Shown one piece after another: positions 16,943 to 25,484 of a stretch of DNA of 64,000 bases (the first letter of the stretch is position 1; each line of letters starts with the position of its first letter). Made by a program: the position numbers and the translations under genes. The stretch lies in NCBI GenBank assembly GCA_016592635.1, contig AP023240.1, positions 3,761,630-3,825,629 on the forward strand, in the 5' to 3' direction. The notes beneath the pieces are model-generated. The model was not told the DNA's origin and did no database searches. It saw only the letters and a list, made by a program, of their open reading frames with translations. Source of the stretch: Methyloprofundus sp. (GTDB lineage: Bacteria; Pseudomonadota; Gammaproteobacteria; Methylococcales; Methylomonadaceae).

Positions 16943-17311
16943 TTGACACAGAAAGTCGCTAGTTTTCCACCATCCGTACGGTTAAGAGAACCCGCAGAAT
17001 TTAAACGTGTTTTTGCTAAACCGGAAAGATCAACCGATAAGTATTTCACAGTACTGGCCATTGTTAATGAGTTAGAGCACCCGCGTTTAGGGCTTGCTAT
17101 AGCGAAAAAACATATCAAACGTGCTGTTGATAGAAATAAAATCAAACGATCTGCCCGGGAAAGCTTCAGATTACAACAACAAGACATTTATCATCTTGAT
17201 TTTGTTATTACTGCACGCAGGGATGCCGCGACAGCAGATTCTAAAACACTACAAGCTTCTCTCAATAAGCATTGGCTTAAACTAATCAAACGATGCGCAC
17301 CCTGCTCCTAG
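16943..17311 (+). CDS. rnpA: ribonuclease P protein component
   Basis: This is the protein subunit of RNase P, which trims the 5' ends of tRNA precursors together with the catalytic RNA. It has 122 residues. The RNR-like motif is present as AKKHIKRAVDRNKIKRSARESFR (about residues 54-76), preceded by the LREPAEFKRVFA N-terminal region. The only in-frame start that keeps the N-terminus is TTG at 16943, three bases after rpmH, so initiation probably depends on translation of rpmH. The 3' end overlaps yidD by 19 bases. Confidence 0.93.
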   Translation: MTQKVASFPPSVRLREPAEFKRVFAKPERSTDKYFTVLAIVNELEHPRLGLAIAKKHIKRAVDRNKIKRSARESFRLQQQDIYHLDFVITARRDAATADSKTLQASLNKHWLKLIKRCAPCS

Positions 17312-17520
17312 CCCTACTCAGATTTTATAAGTATTTTATAAGTCCTTTGTTGGGAAGCAATTGCCGCTTTCACCCTTCTTGTTCGAGCTATGCCATGCAA
17401 GCCATTACGCTGCACGGCGCAATTAAAGGCTCCTATCTCACAATAAAACGATTACTCCGCTGTCACCCTTTTCATAATGGTGATATGGATGATCCAGTAC
17501 CCAAAAAAGTTGGTAAGTAA
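17293..17520 (+). CDS. yidD: membrane protein insertion efficiency factor YidD
   Basis: This 75-residue membrane-associated protein assists YidC-dependent insertion. The family signature RFYKYFISPLLGSNCRFHPSCSSYA is present (Cys residues of the CRFxPSCS motif), followed by the typical AITLHGAIKGSYLTIKRLLRCHPF segment. The gene overlaps the end of rnpA by 19 bases and stops 2 bases before yidC, the classical compact arrangement. Confidence 0.95.
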   Translation: MRTLLLALLRFYKYFISPLLGSNCRFHPSCSSYAMQAITLHGAIKGSYLTIKRLLRCHPFHNGDMDDPVPKKVGK

Positions 17521-17522
17521 AA

Positions 17523-19145
17523 ATGGAGAATATAAGGTTTGTACTCATCGTCATCTTGTCGATGATTTCATTAATGCTATGGGAAGCATGGCAAACAGAC
17601 TATGGTCCTCAACCTGAAGGTGTCGTTCAAACGGTAGATGCGAACGGCAACCCCATTAATACGGGTACAACAAATGACTTTAATGAGTCCGGACTTCCTT
17701 TTGATGAGGTTGTTGCTAACAACACCATCACGGTAACAACTGATGTATATCAGCTAGAAATCGACACTAAAGGCGGAACTTTAAGCAATCTAGATCTTTT
17801 AGGTTACCCGACCGTTAAAGGTGAAGAGGAAAAAGTACGCTTATTGAATGGTGCAGCAGACCAATTGTTCTTAGGGCAGAGCGGCCTATTAAGCACAGGC
17901 ACATCAACAAAACTACCTAACCATAATGTTGACTTAAGAGCTGCCAAAAACGCATACACATTACCACTGGGTGAAGATACGCTAGTTGTGCCTTTAACAT
18001 GGACCGACAATAACGGCTTAAACTACACAAAAACCTACACATTCCATCGTGATAGCTATGTTATCGAATTAGCACAAAAGGTTACAAACAACTCAAGTGC
18101 TGACTGGACAGGTAGACAATATACCCAATTACTCAGAGTGCCACACTCAGACGGAAAAGGTAACACCTTTATCCGCACATTCTCAGGTGGCGTTGTTTAC
18201 ACAGAAGAAGACAAGTATCAAAAAATTGAATTTGAAGACATGGCCGAAGAAGACCTAAAAGTCACAACGGTTGGTGGATGGTCTGCGATGATTCAACATT
18301 ATTTTGCTACCGCATGGGTTCCTCCTGCCGCAGAAGAGCAGCATTACTTCACCAAAGAATTAAGTAATTCACGCTTTGTTATCGGCTCGTACTCCAATAC
18401 TGTCACTGTTCCTGTTAATGGCAGCATTCAATTTGATAGCAAATTATTTGCTGGCCCTAAAATTCAGCCAATGATGGAAGCTGTTGCACCTGGGCTAGAA
18501 TTAACAGTTGATTACAGTTGGTTAACCATTATTGGTAAACCTATTTATGCATTGCTTAATTGGATTCATGATAATATTGTTGACAATTGGGGCTTTTCCA
18601 TTATGGGCGTAACGCTTTGTATTAAAGCGATATTCTTTCCATTATCAGCGGCCAGCTACAAGTCCATGGCGAATATGCGCAAATTGCAACCACGCCTAGC
18701 TGAACTAAAAGAGAACTTTGGTGAAGACAGACAACGCTTTAACCAAGAAATGATGGATCTGTACCGTAGAGAAAAAGTTAACCCAATGGGCGGCTGTTTA
18801 CCTATCATGGTACAGATTCCAGTCTTTATTTCGCTATACTGGGTATTGATTGAAACGGTTGAGTTACGACAAGCACCTTTCATCATGTGGATACAAGATT
18901 TAGCGGTTAAAGATCCGTATTTTGTACTGCCTGTGATCATGGGAATCACCATGTATATACAACAACGCTTGAACCCTGCGCCTGTAGACCCATTACAAGC
19001 CAAGATCATGCGCATGTTCCCGATTGTATTTACGGTATTCTTCTTGTTCTTCCCAGCAGGATTGGTTTTATACTGGGTGACTAATAACTCATTATCTATC
19101 ATGCAGCAATGGTATATTACCAATAAGATCGTTGGTAAAACTTAG
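17523..19145 (+). CDS. yidC: membrane protein insertase YidC
   Basis: This inner-membrane insertase acts alone or with SecYEG. It has 540 residues. An N-terminal transmembrane anchor (residues 5-22) is followed by a large periplasmic domain (about 55-335), typical of Gram-negative YidC. The C-terminal core has helices from about residue 355. The core contains NPMGGCLPIMVQIPVFISL and the FFLFFPAGLVLYWVTNN helix, and the conserved Arg-bearing MANMRKLQPRL cytoplasmic loop. It ends at a strong terminator; mnmE follows on the same strand. Confidence 0.97.
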   Translation: MENIRFVLIVILSMISLMLWEAWQTDYGPQPEGVVQTVDANGNPINTGTTNDFNESGLPFDEVVANNTITVTTDVYQLEIDTKGGTLSNLDLLGYPTVKGEEEKVRLLNGAADQLFLGQSGLLSTGTSTKLPNHNVDLRAAKNAYTLPLGEDTLVVPLTWTDNNGLNYTKTYTFHRDSYVIELAQKVTNNSSADWTGRQYTQLLRVPHSDGKGNTFIRTFSGGVVYTEEDKYQKIEFEDMAEEDLKVTTVGGWSAMIQHYFATAWVPPAAEEQHYFTKELSNSRFVIGSYSNTVTVPVNGSIQFDSKLFAGPKIQPMMEAVAPGLELTVDYSWLTIIGKPIYALLNWIHDNIVDNWGFSIMGVTLCIKAIFFPLSAASYKSMANMRKLQPRLAELKENFGEDRQRFNQEMMDLYRREKVNPMGGCLPIMVQIPVFISLYWVLIETVELRQAPFIMWIQDLAVKDPYFVLPVIMGITMYIQQRLNPAPVDPLQAKIMRMFPIVFTVFFLFFPAGLVLYWVTNNSLSIMQQWYITNKIVGKT

Positions 19146-19167
19146 CGTTAATAGCTAATAACTCCAT

Positions 19168-19206
19168 AAAAAAGCCGAATCTAGCGAAAGCTGATTCGGC
19201 TTTTTT
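19168..19206. terminator. Rho-independent terminator after yidC
   Basis: A GC-rich stem (AAGCCGAATC pairing with GATTCGGCTT, loop about 11 bases) is flanked by an A-run and followed by six T, so it could work in both directions. It closes the rpmH-rnpA-yidD-yidC unit. Related repeat words (GTAGGAGAGGCTTTTAGCCAC) follow directly. Confidence 0.9.
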
Positions 19207-19270
19207 GTAGGAGAGGCTTTTAGCCACGACCACCGCAAAACACCACCACCCTAACTCCTTCCACAACAGC

Positions 19271-20617
19271 ATGCACATCACTCACCCAGACACCATTGCC
19301 GCCATTGCCACCCCCCCTGGAAATGGCGGCGTAGGCATTATTAGAATATCTGGCACCAAAGCCATCAGCATTGCCCAACAACTACTCAATAAAAAACTGC
19401 AAGCCCGCTATGCTCATTACGCCTCTTTTTACGATGCTCAAGGCGAAGTCATAGACTCAGGACTGGCATTACTATTCCCCAACCCTGCCTCATTCACTGG
19501 TGAAGATGTTATTGAAGTCCAAGGGCATGGCGGCGCAGTTATTCTAGACATGCTGCTTAAGCGTATTCTTGCCTTAGGCTGCCGAATGGCCAATCCAGGT
19601 GAATTTTCCGAACGCGCTTTTCTAAATGGTAAAATTGACTTAGCGCAAGCTGAAGCAATTGCCGATTTAATCGAAAGCAGCACCGAACAATCCGCTCGTT
19701 CTGCACAGAAGTCCATGCAAGGCATTTTTTCCAAACAAGTTAATGCATTTGTTGAGGAACTGATAGAGCTTCGCATTTATGTCGAAGCCGCCATAGATTT
19801 TGTTGATGAAGAAATAGATTTTTTAACTGACGGCGTAGTCGAAAATAGAGTAATACGTTTGTTAGATGCCATTGAGGCTATTCTAGCAACGGCTCAACAA
19901 GGTCGCTTATTGCGCGATGGCATGACCGTAGTCCTTGCTGGCAAGCCCAACGCAGGCAAGTCTAGCCTACTAAATGCCCTAGCAGGCCATGAAGCGGCTA
20001 TTGTGACTGATATAGCAGGTACAACCCGTGACGTGCTGAAAGAGCGCATCCAAATTGATGGCATGCCTTTACATATTATTGATACCGCAGGTTTACGCGA
20101 TTCTGATAATGCCATTGAACAAGAAGGCGTACGCCGCGCTCATGCTGAAATACAAAAAGCTGACAAAATCCTATTACTCATTGATGCCAATAACCCTGAA
20201 TCAGAAAGTATTTTAGCTACCTTACCTAAAGGTATTAGTGTCACAAAAATTTACAATAAAATTGACCTATTAAATATCCAGCCCGAATTAATTGAAAATC
20301 AACATGGTACCCAAATATACCTCTCCATAAAAAAGGGCATTGGCATGGATTTGCTCACTCAACATTTAAAACAAAGTGTGGGTTTTGCTGGTGCAGCAGA
20401 TAACGTATTTATTGCCAGACGTAGGCACATAGAAGCACTCAACAAAGGTTTAGAATATGTACGAAATGCGCTAATGCAATTGCAACAGCATCAGGCAGGT
20501 GAACTGGTTGCCGAAGATTTAAGGCAAGCACAAAATTATTTAGCGAAAATTACTGGGGAATTTAGCTCTGATGATTTATTGGGTAAAATTTTTAGTTCGT
20601 TTTGCATAGGTAAGTAA
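19271..20617 (+). CDS. mnmE: tRNA uridine-5-carboxymethylaminomethyl modification GTPase MnmE
   Basis: With MnmG it forms the 5-carboxymethylaminomethyl group of wobble uridine 34. The protein has 448 residues. The N-terminal folate-binding domain carries DTIAAIATPPGNGGVGIIRISG. The G domain inserted in the helical domain has GKPNAGKSSLLNAL (G1), GTTRD (G2), DTAGLR (G3) and NKIDLL (G4). The C-terminal FCIGK provides the conserved Cys and Lys. It follows yidC after a terminator, as in many Gammaproteobacteria. Confidence 0.97.
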   Translation: MHITHPDTIAAIATPPGNGGVGIIRISGTKAISIAQQLLNKKLQARYAHYASFYDAQGEVIDSGLALLFPNPASFTGEDVIEVQGHGGAVILDMLLKRILALGCRMANPGEFSERAFLNGKIDLAQAEAIADLIESSTEQSARSAQKSMQGIFSKQVNAFVEELIELRIYVEAAIDFVDEEIDFLTDGVVENRVIRLLDAIEAILATAQQGRLLRDGMTVVLAGKPNAGKSSLLNALAGHEAAIVTDIAGTTRDVLKERIQIDGMPLHIIDTAGLRDSDNAIEQEGVRRAHAEIQKADKILLLIDANNPESESILATLPKGISVTKIYNKIDLLNIQPELIENQHGTQIYLSIKKGIGMDLLTQHLKQSVGFAGAADNVFIARRRHIEALNKGLEYVRNALMQLQQHQAGELVAEDLRQAQNYLAKITGEFSSDDLLGKIFSSFCIGK

Positions 20618-20926
20618 AAGCACCAAAACGAATAATTTAAGCAAAATAAATAAGTTTTTTAAGATAAAGTTATTTAATTTCAGAGAAAAATCTAGAGATA
20701 AGGCTAAGGGTTTTAGCGCTTAAAGGGAATAAAGTTTTGCCTACAGATGACAAATAAACTGAAATAGGATAAGAAATAGCCTATTTAAAACGATCAAACT
20801 AAGTTGCAACTATAAAAAATAGTACGATAATGAGCCCCAACCAATATAGCAAGAACTCATTACCGCCTCCAAGACAGCTTAAAGTAAAAACACCTTATAA
20901 GCTATAATGAAAAAAACTATCTAAGC
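20618..20926. other. AT-rich spacer between mnmE and first PEP-CTERM gene
   Basis: The two genes converge here. I find no gene. A weak 7-bp inverted repeat (TAATGAG at 20828, CTCATTA at 20856) followed on the minus strand by an AT-rich stretch with six T is the best terminator candidate for the PEP-CTERM gene. No convincing terminator is visible for mnmE. Confidence 0.35.
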
Positions 20927-21541
20927 TTATTTAGCTTTACGACGAGCTGCGCCAGCACCGATCAAGCCAACAGCAAGTAGAGCAACTGTAGCAGGCTCTG
21001 GAACAGTTGGAACAACATTTGTACCAAGAGCAGTCACTGAAGAAGACCAGCTAGCTGTACGGTCTGAAGTACAAGAAGTGCCGTTAGCAGGACCTTGACA
21101 TGAGCCATTAGCAGTATAAGTACCTGAGAAAGCAGTTGGATCAAAACCACCGCCCGTTACACTACCTGTAATATCTAATGCCGTACTATCAACACAAAGA
21201 CCAGCCCCATCACAAGAAATAGCATTTGGCGCTAAGTTTGCAGTAAGCAATAACTCAAATGTAAAGGCACCCGCTGTAAAAATAACAACGTTAGTATCAC
21301 CAACAGAAAAAGGATTAACTCCTGCAATTCCGTTTGATCCAGTTAGGTCACCAGTAGAGCCACTTGCTAATGCAAGAACATCTGGAGTAAAAGTTACTAG
21401 TGGTGAAACGATATCACCCAAAGTAGTTGCATCAAGGCCACCACTAAAAGATATAGAACCATTGATAAAAGCTGCGTTTGCTTGAGCACTTAGGCCAAGC
21501 GATAGTGCTGCTGCACTAGCAATTAATGCTAATTTTTTCAT
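20927..21541 (-). CDS. PEP-CTERM sorting domain-containing protein (paralogue 1)
   Basis: This 204-residue secreted protein has a signal peptide (residues 1-23, cleavage after ANA) and a C-terminal exosortase signal: VPEP at about 180-183, a hydrophobic helix and an Arg/Lys tail (ARRKAK). An exosortase would cleave at PEP and anchor or release the protein during exopolysaccharide formation; no exosortase gene is in the window. The middle is Gly/Thr/Ser-rich, with four Cys in two close pairs (SCDGAGLC and SCQGPANGTSC). I do not recognise a domain with known activity. It is a close paralogue of the divergent gene at 22687. AGGAG lies 9 bases before the ATG, and a -24/-12 promoter lies 62-77 bases upstream. 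Confidence 0.93.
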   Translation of the reverse strand: MKKLALIASAAALSLGLSAQANAAFINGSISFSGGLDATTLGDIVSPLVTFTPDVLALASGSTGDLTGSNGIAGVNPFSVGDTNVVIFTAGAFTFELLLTANLAPNAISCDGAGLCVDSTALDITGSVTGGGFDPTAFSGTYTANGSCQGPANGTSCTSDRTASWSSSVTALGTNVVPTVPEPATVALLAVGLIGAGAARRKAK

Positions 21542-21602
21542 TATAAAAATCTCCTAATTAAAAGTATTGCACGTATTTATTTGTTAGGTGCAAACATTAC
21601 AA

Positions 21603-21618
21603 AGCAGACAGTATGCCA
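21603..21618 (-). promoter_or_regulatory. sigma54 (-24/-12) promoter of PEP-CTERM paralogue 1
   Basis: Read on the minus strand, it is TGGCATACTGTCTGCT: GG and GC are separated by exactly 10 bases, and the TGGCA element is perfect. The predicted transcription start is about base 21592, giving a leader of about 50 bases. Confidence 0.75.
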
Positions 21619-21681
21619 AAATAACAATAATCAATTTAAAACAATAGCTTATAAAAATATGATCTACACGTTTTTTCTTCG

Positions 21682-21701
21682 TTGTATAAATTCCTGACAC
21701 T
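21682..21701 (-). promoter_or_regulatory. putative activator site, proximal, PEP-CTERM paralogue 1
   Basis: On the minus strand it reads AGTGTCAGGAATTTATACAA. It is 64 bp upstream of the -24 element, a normal place for a sigma54 activator (bEBP) site. Four similar sites lie in the same region. Confidence 0.65.
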
Positions 21702-21860
21702 TATAGCTAAATAAGTCATGCAATAATAGCGATTGCTATAGCTCCCTTTTATTTCAGCATGTTACAAACAATCAACACACACTAAAGCACCATATACTTC
21801 GCTCCAGAAACCTATAAATACATTCTATCTCCGCATAAAAACAATCCCCCCTCAAACAAA

Positions 21861-21880
21861 GTGTAAAAAAATCTGACACT
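21861..21880 (-). promoter_or_regulatory. putative activator site, distal, PEP-CTERM paralogue 1
   Basis: On the minus strand it reads AGTGTCAGATTTTTTTACAC, about 243 bp upstream of the left -24/-12 promoter. It is an imperfect dyad (TGT...ACA at its ends). Confidence 0.6.
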
Positions 21881-21992
21881 CATTTCAGCCCCCTTTCCAC
21901 CCTCCCCTACATAATACAACCACTTAACATAAGGTAACAGAACCACGAAGCCCCACCGATTAATAACACCACAAAAAAGCTCTCAGGAATCT

Positions 21993-22012
21993 CTGTAAAA
22001 ATAACTGACAAC
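21993..22012 (-). promoter_or_regulatory. putative activator site, third copy on minus strand
   Basis: On the minus strand it reads GTTGTCAGTTATTTTTACAG. It matches the motif at all but the first bases and closely resembles the copy at 22288. It lies about 375 bp upstream of the left promoter. Confidence 0.5.
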
Positions 22013-22287
22013 CTCAGCACTAAAGCCATTGACCTAATCATTAAAGAACCAACACAAAGGTAACTTATGTCTGATAATATAGGTGCTGCTCATTACCATA
22101 TACACACCTCACTGTTGCAACCACGCACACAAGCAGCCTCCTCATTGCAAATATGACAATGGATACTACACAAAAACCGAAATTCAATTATCAACAACCT
22201 AAATTACAGCTCTTTGAGCTTTAACTTCCAATAAATCCCCCGACATTACAATCACCCAGCATACCTAAACTACCCCTCCTATATTTA

Positions 22288-22307
22288 AGTGTCAGCTATT
22301 TTTACAT
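22288..22307 (+). promoter_or_regulatory. putative activator site, distal, PEP-CTERM paralogue 2
   Basis: It reads AGTGTCAGCTATTTTTACAT on the plus strand, 292 bp before the right-hand -24 element. Confidence 0.6.
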
Positions 22308-22516
22308 ATTACCTTGTTACATAATATAGTCAGACATTTCTCCCACTAACAGCTAACTTACAAACTTTACCTATTACTTATATAAACATCCTTGCTATTT
22401 TTTTATTCTTAAAGTTTTAAGTGAAAAAACGGCCTACCACACCGACTGCCAAACAAAGCTACATAATAATAGGCATTAATACATTCATCTTATAAGCTAG
22501 GAAAGCACGACTAAGT

Positions 22517-22536
22517 AGTGTCAAATTTTTATACAT
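22517..22536 (+). promoter_or_regulatory. putative activator site, proximal, PEP-CTERM paralogue 2
   Basis: It reads AGTGTCAAATTTTTATACAT on the plus strand, 63 bp before the -24 element. This mirrors the 64-bp distance seen at the left-hand gene. Confidence 0.65.
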
Positions 22537-22599
22537 GCCGTTAAGCACCCAATAGCACCATTAATATAAGTAATTGTTTTATTAGATATATCTTCATAA

Positions 22600-22615
22600 T
22601 GGAATGAAAGATGCT
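22600..22615 (+). promoter_or_regulatory. sigma54 (-24/-12) promoter of PEP-CTERM paralogue 2
   Basis: TGGAATGAAAGATGCT has GG and GC separated by exactly 10 bases. The match is weaker than at the left-hand gene (TGGAA, ATGCT), but the position relative to the start codon and upstream motif is the same. The predicted start is about base 22626, with a 60-base leader. Confidence 0.65.
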
Positions 22616-22686
22616 ATTAATAATTGTGTCTATAAATATTTTAACTTTTGACTAGGCACTTACACATCTTACTTAGGAGAGTACTA

Positions 22687-23295
22687 ATGAAAAAATTAGC
22701 ATTAATTGCTAGTGCAGCAGCACTATCGCTTGGTTTAAGCACTCAAGCAAACGCAGCCTTTATTAATGGCTCAATGTCCTTTAGTGGTGGACTCGACGCA
22801 AGCACACTAGGTGATATCGTTTCACCATTAGTGACATTCACTCCTGCTGGCCTCGTGCTAGCCAGCGGCTCTACTGGAGATCTAAGCGGCTCAGATGGCC
22901 TTGCAGATGCGTTTACTTTTTCAGTCGGCAGCAGCAACATTATCATTTTCACAGCTGGCGCTTTCACATTTGAGCTATTGGTCGCTGAAAATTTAGCACC
23001 AAATGCAATTTCATGTGATGCTGCAGGCCTTTGTACTGACAATACTGCACTAGATATCAGCGGCAGCGTAACAGGCGGCGGTTTTGATGCAACCGCTTTC
23101 GCTGGCACCTACACCGCAAACGGCTCTTGTCAAGGCCCCGCCAATGGCAGCTCTTGTGACTCGAACCGTACTGCCAGCTGGTCTTCTTCAGTGACTGCTC
23201 TTGGCGTAGATGTTGTTGATCCAATCCCAGAGCCTGCTACTATTGCGTTACTAGCTGTTGGTTTAATTGGCGTTGCAGCTCGCCGTAAAGCATAA
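22687..23295 (+). CDS. PEP-CTERM sorting domain-containing protein (paralogue 2)
   Basis: This 202-residue secreted protein is colinear with the divergent paralogue at 20927-21541 and roughly three quarters identical by eye. Signal peptides are almost the same (MKKLALIASAAALSLGLS). The C-terminal signal is IPEP, a hydrophobic helix, then AARRKA. The Cys pairs are kept (SCDAAGLC, SCQGPANGSSC). Start at 22687 is set by AGGAG 7 bases upstream; a longer reading from 22648 lacks this. Function is unknown beyond probable exosortase-dependent surface sorting. It shares sigma54-type control with its partner. Confidence 0.93.
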   Translation: MKKLALIASAAALSLGLSTQANAAFINGSMSFSGGLDASTLGDIVSPLVTFTPAGLVLASGSTGDLSGSDGLADAFTFSVGSSNIIIFTAGAFTFELLVAENLAPNAISCDAAGLCTDNTALDISGSVTGGGFDATAFAGTYTANGSCQGPANGSSCDSNRTASWSSSVTALGVDVVDPIPEPATIALLAVGLIGVAARRKA

Positions 23296-23868
23296 GACAA
23301 GCTTCAGCTTTAATTCTATAAATGAACGCGCTGAATTAAGCCCCCCCCCCTACCCATATAAAGCAAAAAGGGAGGGGGGTGCGTAAGTCAACGAACACTA
23401 CCTTTCTCTACCAAGGAGCAAATCAGGCTACTTAACAAGGGTCATTGGCACTATAATCGATCAGCATAAAACTTATCTTCAACCATCCACTGCCTTTTGC
23501 GCCCCTCTGCCAAGCCCCCCCCCCCCCCTCATACGCGACATAACATTGCAAAATACTAATTATTGCTTAATCATGTTAGCAAAATTCACAAAAAGCACTA
23601 TAATTCACTGTTCAATACATTTTCAAGCAATATCTAGCCCTGAAAATGACAGACTTATAGAGCGCACCTAATAAATAATACCTGAAAGTATTATTGAATT
23701 ACCTCTATAAAAGCAAACTAGCATTAAACTATGCCCAAGGGACAACGGACACACCCCACATGATGCAAAAAAACCTACCCAACTCTAGTAGCTTATTGTA
23801 CGCTTTCCCCCTTTATTGACATTGAGGTGTTATTTTAAATAACTGCCGTTCCTTACTTAATTTTATTT
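23296..23868. other. spacer with poly-C tracts and a repeat remnant
   Basis: No gene is supported. At 23341-23380 a C-run (10 C) and a G-rich run can pair into a long hairpin, likely the terminator of the PEP-CTERM gene. A run of 14 C lies at 23515-23528. At 23674-23703 the two ends of the 142-bp repeat (AATAATACCTGAAAGTA and TTATTGAATT) are joined without the middle. I found no sigma54 motif for the downstream TPR gene. Confidence 0.5.
23341..23380 (+). terminator. C/G-rich hairpin after PEP-CTERM paralogue 2
   Basis: A 10-C run followed by TACCC pairs, with one bulge, with GGGAGGGGGG about 20 bases on. It lies 45 bases after the stop codon. There is no T-run, so efficiency is uncertain. 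Confidence 0.45.
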
Positions 23869-25452
23869 ATGAAAATCAAAAAAATAGCACTTATAACCAG
23901 CATTATTTTTTCTAGTAACTTGGCCGTTGCTGCAATTTCTGAAGTGCCAAGCGACCTACAAAGTACAACGGAGTTTACTTCCCCTCTATCAGAAGGAGCA
24001 GATGACTTCATTGAACCTGAATTCTCTACATCTGGCCAAGCAGGATTAATAGAAGGAACATACAACAATATTTTCAAACTATTAAAAACTGGACAACTTG
24101 AAGAAGCGGCTAAGCAAATTCAAGTATTTAAGACGCAAAACCCTACTGAGCCCGATGCTTATAATCTACAAGCACTACTGAAATCAATACAAAAATCATA
24201 CACATCTTCCATACAAGACTACCAGCATGCACTTAAACTAGACTCCAAAAATTTAAGAGCAACTCTAGGCCTAACGGCTGTTTATTTACAAACCGAGCAA
24301 CTAACAAAAGCAAAAGAATATGCAAACGCCTCAATATCCATTGATGACAAAGCGATTGCTGCTTATTTTTTCTTAGCTGAAATAGCCGCAAAACAAGGAC
24401 GCAATCAAGATATAGAGAGCTTACTTTTAACGGCTCAAGGAAAAACTCATGGACATATAAAATATGAGCTAATGACAGCCAATAAACTGTCAGAGTTTTA
24501 CGTAGATCACAAGCAACCTGAAAAATCACTGAAATTAGCACAAGACATTGCCAAGCGCTACCCATATCACAGTTCCGCACTTGCCTTTCTGGCAAAAACT
24601 CAAATACTAAACCACCAAACAAGTAATGCAATCAGCACACTAGAAGATTTAGTAAGTAACGATAACAATGACAGCTTTCACCGGCTATTACTTGCTGGGC
24701 TATTAGCCAAATACCCTGGCAATGACCAGAAAATACTACAGCTAATGCAGGAGGCTAGCGTCATATCCCCCAATAATTCTGAAATTCAAATAAAAAAAAC
24801 CGTTTACCTAACACGTCAAAAAAAGCTATCAGCAGCACTTGATTCAGCTAAGACAGTTAGACAATTAACACCCAATAGCGGCAAAGCTGAATTATTAGAA
24901 GGTGATATTTATTTAGCGGAGAAGAAATTTGACTTGGCACTGGCAGCTTATCAAACTAGTTACAATCATAGTGCCAATACCTATACTCTAAATTTAATTA
25001 CTCAGATTTTAGTTGCTCAGAAAAAACCTCAGAGCGCCATTAACTTCCTTGAACAACAATACAAAAATCCTCCGCAAAGCCTAAAAACCGAGAACCCCAA
25101 CAATGTTGTAGTGATAAACAATTTAGCTTGGTTATATCACTTACAAAATGATCCTAGGTCTGTAAGCTTGGCTGCTGAAGCCTACAAAGTAGCACCACAA
25201 TCAGCTGCTGTCGCTGATTCATACGGAGTCATTTTAGTTGCACATGATTCAATATCTAAAGGCATCAAAGTACTTAAAAAGGCCAGCAAATTAGCCCCAA
25301 GCAACTACGATGTTAGTTACCATTTAGCAAATGCCTACGTATTAAATGGACAACATAAACAGGCAATTGCAATATTGAAGCCTATCGTTAACTCAAATCA
25401 AAATTTTGCAGAAAAAGCAGCGGCCACTAGCTTGCTAAATAAACTTAAATAA
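23869..25452 (+). CDS. TPR repeat protein (PrsT-like), secreted
   Basis: This 527-residue protein has a signal peptide (residues 1-22) and tetratricopeptide repeats from about residue 60 to the C-terminus; about ten helix pairs can be followed, for example PDAYNLQALL, LRATLGLTAVYLQ and VSYHLANAYVLNGQHKQAI. The C-terminal part (NNLAWLYHLQNDPRSVSLAAEAYKVAP...) strongly resembles the PEP-CTERM-associated TPR lipoprotein PrsT, although it lacks a lipobox and is much shorter than the roughly 900 residues usual there. Position beside two PEP-CTERM genes supports a role in the same surface or exopolysaccharide system. Confidence 0.7.
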   Translation: MKIKKIALITSIIFSSNLAVAAISEVPSDLQSTTEFTSPLSEGADDFIEPEFSTSGQAGLIEGTYNNIFKLLKTGQLEEAAKQIQVFKTQNPTEPDAYNLQALLKSIQKSYTSSIQDYQHALKLDSKNLRATLGLTAVYLQTEQLTKAKEYANASISIDDKAIAAYFFLAEIAAKQGRNQDIESLLLTAQGKTHGHIKYELMTANKLSEFYVDHKQPEKSLKLAQDIAKRYPYHSSALAFLAKTQILNHQTSNAISTLEDLVSNDNNDSFHRLLLAGLLAKYPGNDQKILQLMQEASVISPNNSEIQIKKTVYLTRQKKLSAALDSAKTVRQLTPNSGKAELLEGDIYLAEKKFDLALAAYQTSYNHSANTYTLNLITQILVAQKKPQSAINFLEQQYKNPPQSLKTENPNNVVVINNLAWLYHLQNDPRSVSLAAEAYKVAPQSAAVADSYGVILVAHDSISKGIKVLKKASKLAPSNYDVSYHLANAYVLNGQHKQAIAILKPIVNSNQNFAEKAAATSLLNKLK

Positions 25453-25484
25453 ATGGCATTACAGCCTTTTCCTTAAGAGCAAAA

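Larger units (their letters stand above)
21542..22686. other. 1.1-kb divergent regulatory region of the PEP-CTERM pair
   Basis: No coding sequence is supported. The region holds two facing-away sigma54 promoters (21603-21618 and 22600-22615) and five copies of a 20-bp motif listed separately. Three copies point left toward the left gene and two point right toward the right gene. The middle is AT-rich and otherwise featureless to me. Confidence 0.7.

Noticed and set aside
23700..23868. Sigma54 promoter for the TPR gene
   Set aside because: I found no GG-N10-GC with a TGGC-like context and no copy of the 20-bp motif.
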